From Formicarius rufipectus (Eukaryota > Chordata > Aves > Passeriformes > Formicariidae), in NCBI GenBank assembly GCA_013399695.1, contig VXAU01003702.1, positions 534,806 through 598,805 on the forward strand: 64,000 nucleotides of DNA. The letters are read 5' to 3'. Both the position numbers and the translations under genes were made by a program. The notes below the pieces were generated by a model, which was not told where the DNA came from, searched no databases, and saw only the letters and a program-made list of their open reading frames with translations. Positions 62,101 through 64,000 of the stretch are shown here, piece by piece; the first letter of the stretch is position 1, and each line of letters starts with the position of its first letter.

Positions 62101-64000
62101 GACCAGAGTTAGGAATTTTTGCAAGTGGAATTCAGTGCAAGTCAAGCTGATGCTTTTCCTCTGCCACCTCCCACTGTCATTGAGAGGTGTTATTAAAGAT
62201 AGTGAGATCATCTAACAGATGCAGTACTGCCTTAAACCCTTGGAGCTGAAAAGCTACACCATGTACTTAAATTTTTACATCACTGACGTAATTTTCATCA
62301 CTCTTCATGGCACAGTGTACATTCATGTGCCCAAAAGTCAGACAGAAAGCTCATAGGTGCATTTGCCCACTGTCTTTCTTTACATAAAATGAGGGCAAAA
62401 TGTCAGCAAATGTCAGAGTGGTGGCTACAGATGGCTACAAATAACCTTAGATCAGTCCAAAATAAACACTAAAAGGCTTTACCAAGGATCATGTTAAACA
62501 CATATTTCTAAGACAAAATGCTACGCACTCTTGACAATATTTTCCAGTGGACTTAATTAACATCTGAAGATGCTGACTGTGTTGAAGCCCAGCATTGCTC
62601 AAATCATGTCTGTTTTTCTGAACCATCCTCTTATACCCTGCCATAGTCTTTAGATATACTGTCAAAGCTCTTTGTACAGTTAGATGTTACCAGAAGATTA
62701 CCCTTGCATAAAGAAATCCTTCAAAGGATAAAAGAGCCACAGTAGAGCTCAAGACTCAAGTTTCATTTCACCTCTTTAGAGACTGCTTCTTTCATTGGTT
62801 TTTTTCTCAGTAATACAATTGGCTCTTTTTCTTTCCCAAGGTGAGTTCTTTTCTTTGTGTCATGTCTTTTGCTACTGTGAAAGTTAATGTGTCTTCCTTC
62901 TCTCCTGACCACCTTCAGTGTTGATTTAGTCTAGAGGATTTTAAAATAATATAGAACAGATATATGACTTTGAAGGTATAGAAAGTTTATAACTATACTC
63001 TGTGGACTGTAAGATGCTAAAACTCACAAATGCCTAATACAGGGACAGTTTACACAGCACAAAAGAAAATTCATAATAAATTATAGCCTGTTTCTAAGGT
63101 GGAACTCATTTAGCTCAGCAGGCTGTGAGTTTAAAAATAATTATAAATGAAAAATAAACTGACATACTGTACAGCCAAAACAGAAATTGAGTAGGGAACA
63201 AAACAAGCCATACTGCCTGCAATTTCACACTTTCTGAATTGCCTTACGATTACTTTTTTTCCTAACAAACACCAGGGGCTGGGGGAGAGGTGAAGGATGT
63301 TTGTTTCTTTGTTTTCTTTTGGAAGTGAAAGGAATTCTCTTTGACTGAAGTTTCTTGTCTTCCCTCCTTACCTTTTGCTGCTATTGCAACATCATGGAAA
63401 GACTGCACAGCCAACCAAAAAGAGCAGCTGGAGAGAGTGTGCCGGAAGGCAGACGAGGGATGAGGTATTTCCCTGCACTGGGAGTGCTGTGCTGGAGCCA
63501 AGTACACAGGAAGAATCCTCATTGCTGACTGATCAGGTGAATGGGTAGAGCTGGGACACACAGACAGCACTGCTGGCAGAAAGGGAATGTGACTGGAAGA
63601 TTTCTGACCAAAAAATGTAGACCAGGTTATAGGCATGTACCAGCCCTGGCTCCAGCTCTGTCTTTTCCCAAGTCATATTCTTTTTCATTGCAAAGGATCT
63701 CTCTTCCTTTCTAAATAGACTAAATCAAAACCTGAAAGGGAGGAATGATCTTAAAGAACGTGAACCCTTCTTCATTCCCTAAAAGCAAGATTTAGCAAAA
63801 CGAAGACACTACTAAAAATCTGTAAGGTTGCACTAATAAATAATATTTATATTGATTTGGCCAAAGTCTATATTAGTGCCTATAAATTGTCAAAAGAAGC
63901 TTCATAAATTCTGTATTGAACTGGGTCTGACAAGTTTACCAATCAGTTCTGAGGCATTTGCTCTTTTGAGGTATAAGCATAAAATATCTGTTATCTTATA
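56161..64000. other. Downstream flank, no gene seen
   Basis: No exon, RNA gene or mobile element was recognised up to the window end. An A/C-rich tract at 60368-60428 is the main simple repeat. The longest open frame is 124 residues on the minus strand at 63262-63636, with no domain I recognise. In other vertebrates PTN lies beyond CHRM2, but no pleiotrophin-like coding sequence was seen here. Confidence 0.6.
60368..60428. repeat. A-rich tract with AAAC and CCC interruptions
   Basis: AAAC, AAAAAC and ACCC interruptions in a poly(A)-like background, ending in about 11 A residues. It resembles the tract at 43963 and is the reverse-strand counterpart of the G/T tracts at 22262 and 36930. Confidence 0.9.

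Noticed and set aside
63262..63636. 124-codon minus-strand open frame
   Set aside because: No recognised domain, no nearby gene signals, low-complexity C-terminal part.

Overview
This looks like avian (bird) nuclear DNA: AT-rich, single-copy-like sequence with no operons, no CRISPR and no bacterial gene layout. Two points support a bird. There are two truncated CR1 LINE fragments of the kind that dominates bird genomes. The one real gene also encodes a protein whose N-terminus and third loop read like bird rather than mammalian CHRM2, judged from remembered family sequences. The species cannot be named from the sequence alone.

The only protein-coding gene I can support is CHRM2, the M2 muscarinic acetylcholine receptor. 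Its whole 465-residue reading frame lies in one exon on the + strand, with CDS 29550-30947. A textbook splice acceptor ends at 29510, 39 bases before the ATG, and an in-frame stop sits between them. Positions 1-29510 are therefore read as the 3' part of the last 5'-UTR intron. The CHRM2 promoter, its upstream non-coding exons and the intronic microRNA miR-490 known from other vertebrates were not found here.

Layout: 1-29510 is intron, with CR1 fragments at 1473-1783 and 10570-10975, A/T-rich simple repeats and a 21-N assembly gap at 23557-23577. Positions 29511-30947 are the coding exon. Roughly 30948-38345 is a probable long 3' UTR, with several AATAAA signals, two Pumilio-type sites and a G-rich tract that could form a quadruplex. 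From about 38346 to 64000 is gene-poor flank with simple repeats and several stretches that look like conserved non-coding, enhancer-like DNA. The best of these are 47860-48260 and 56030-56160. All other open frames are short, lack recognisable domains and are treated as chance.

No new multi-gene system is visible. The observations most worth following are a changed acidic motif in the receptor's second extracellular loop, the two candidate regulatory elements, and the 3'-UTR architecture.
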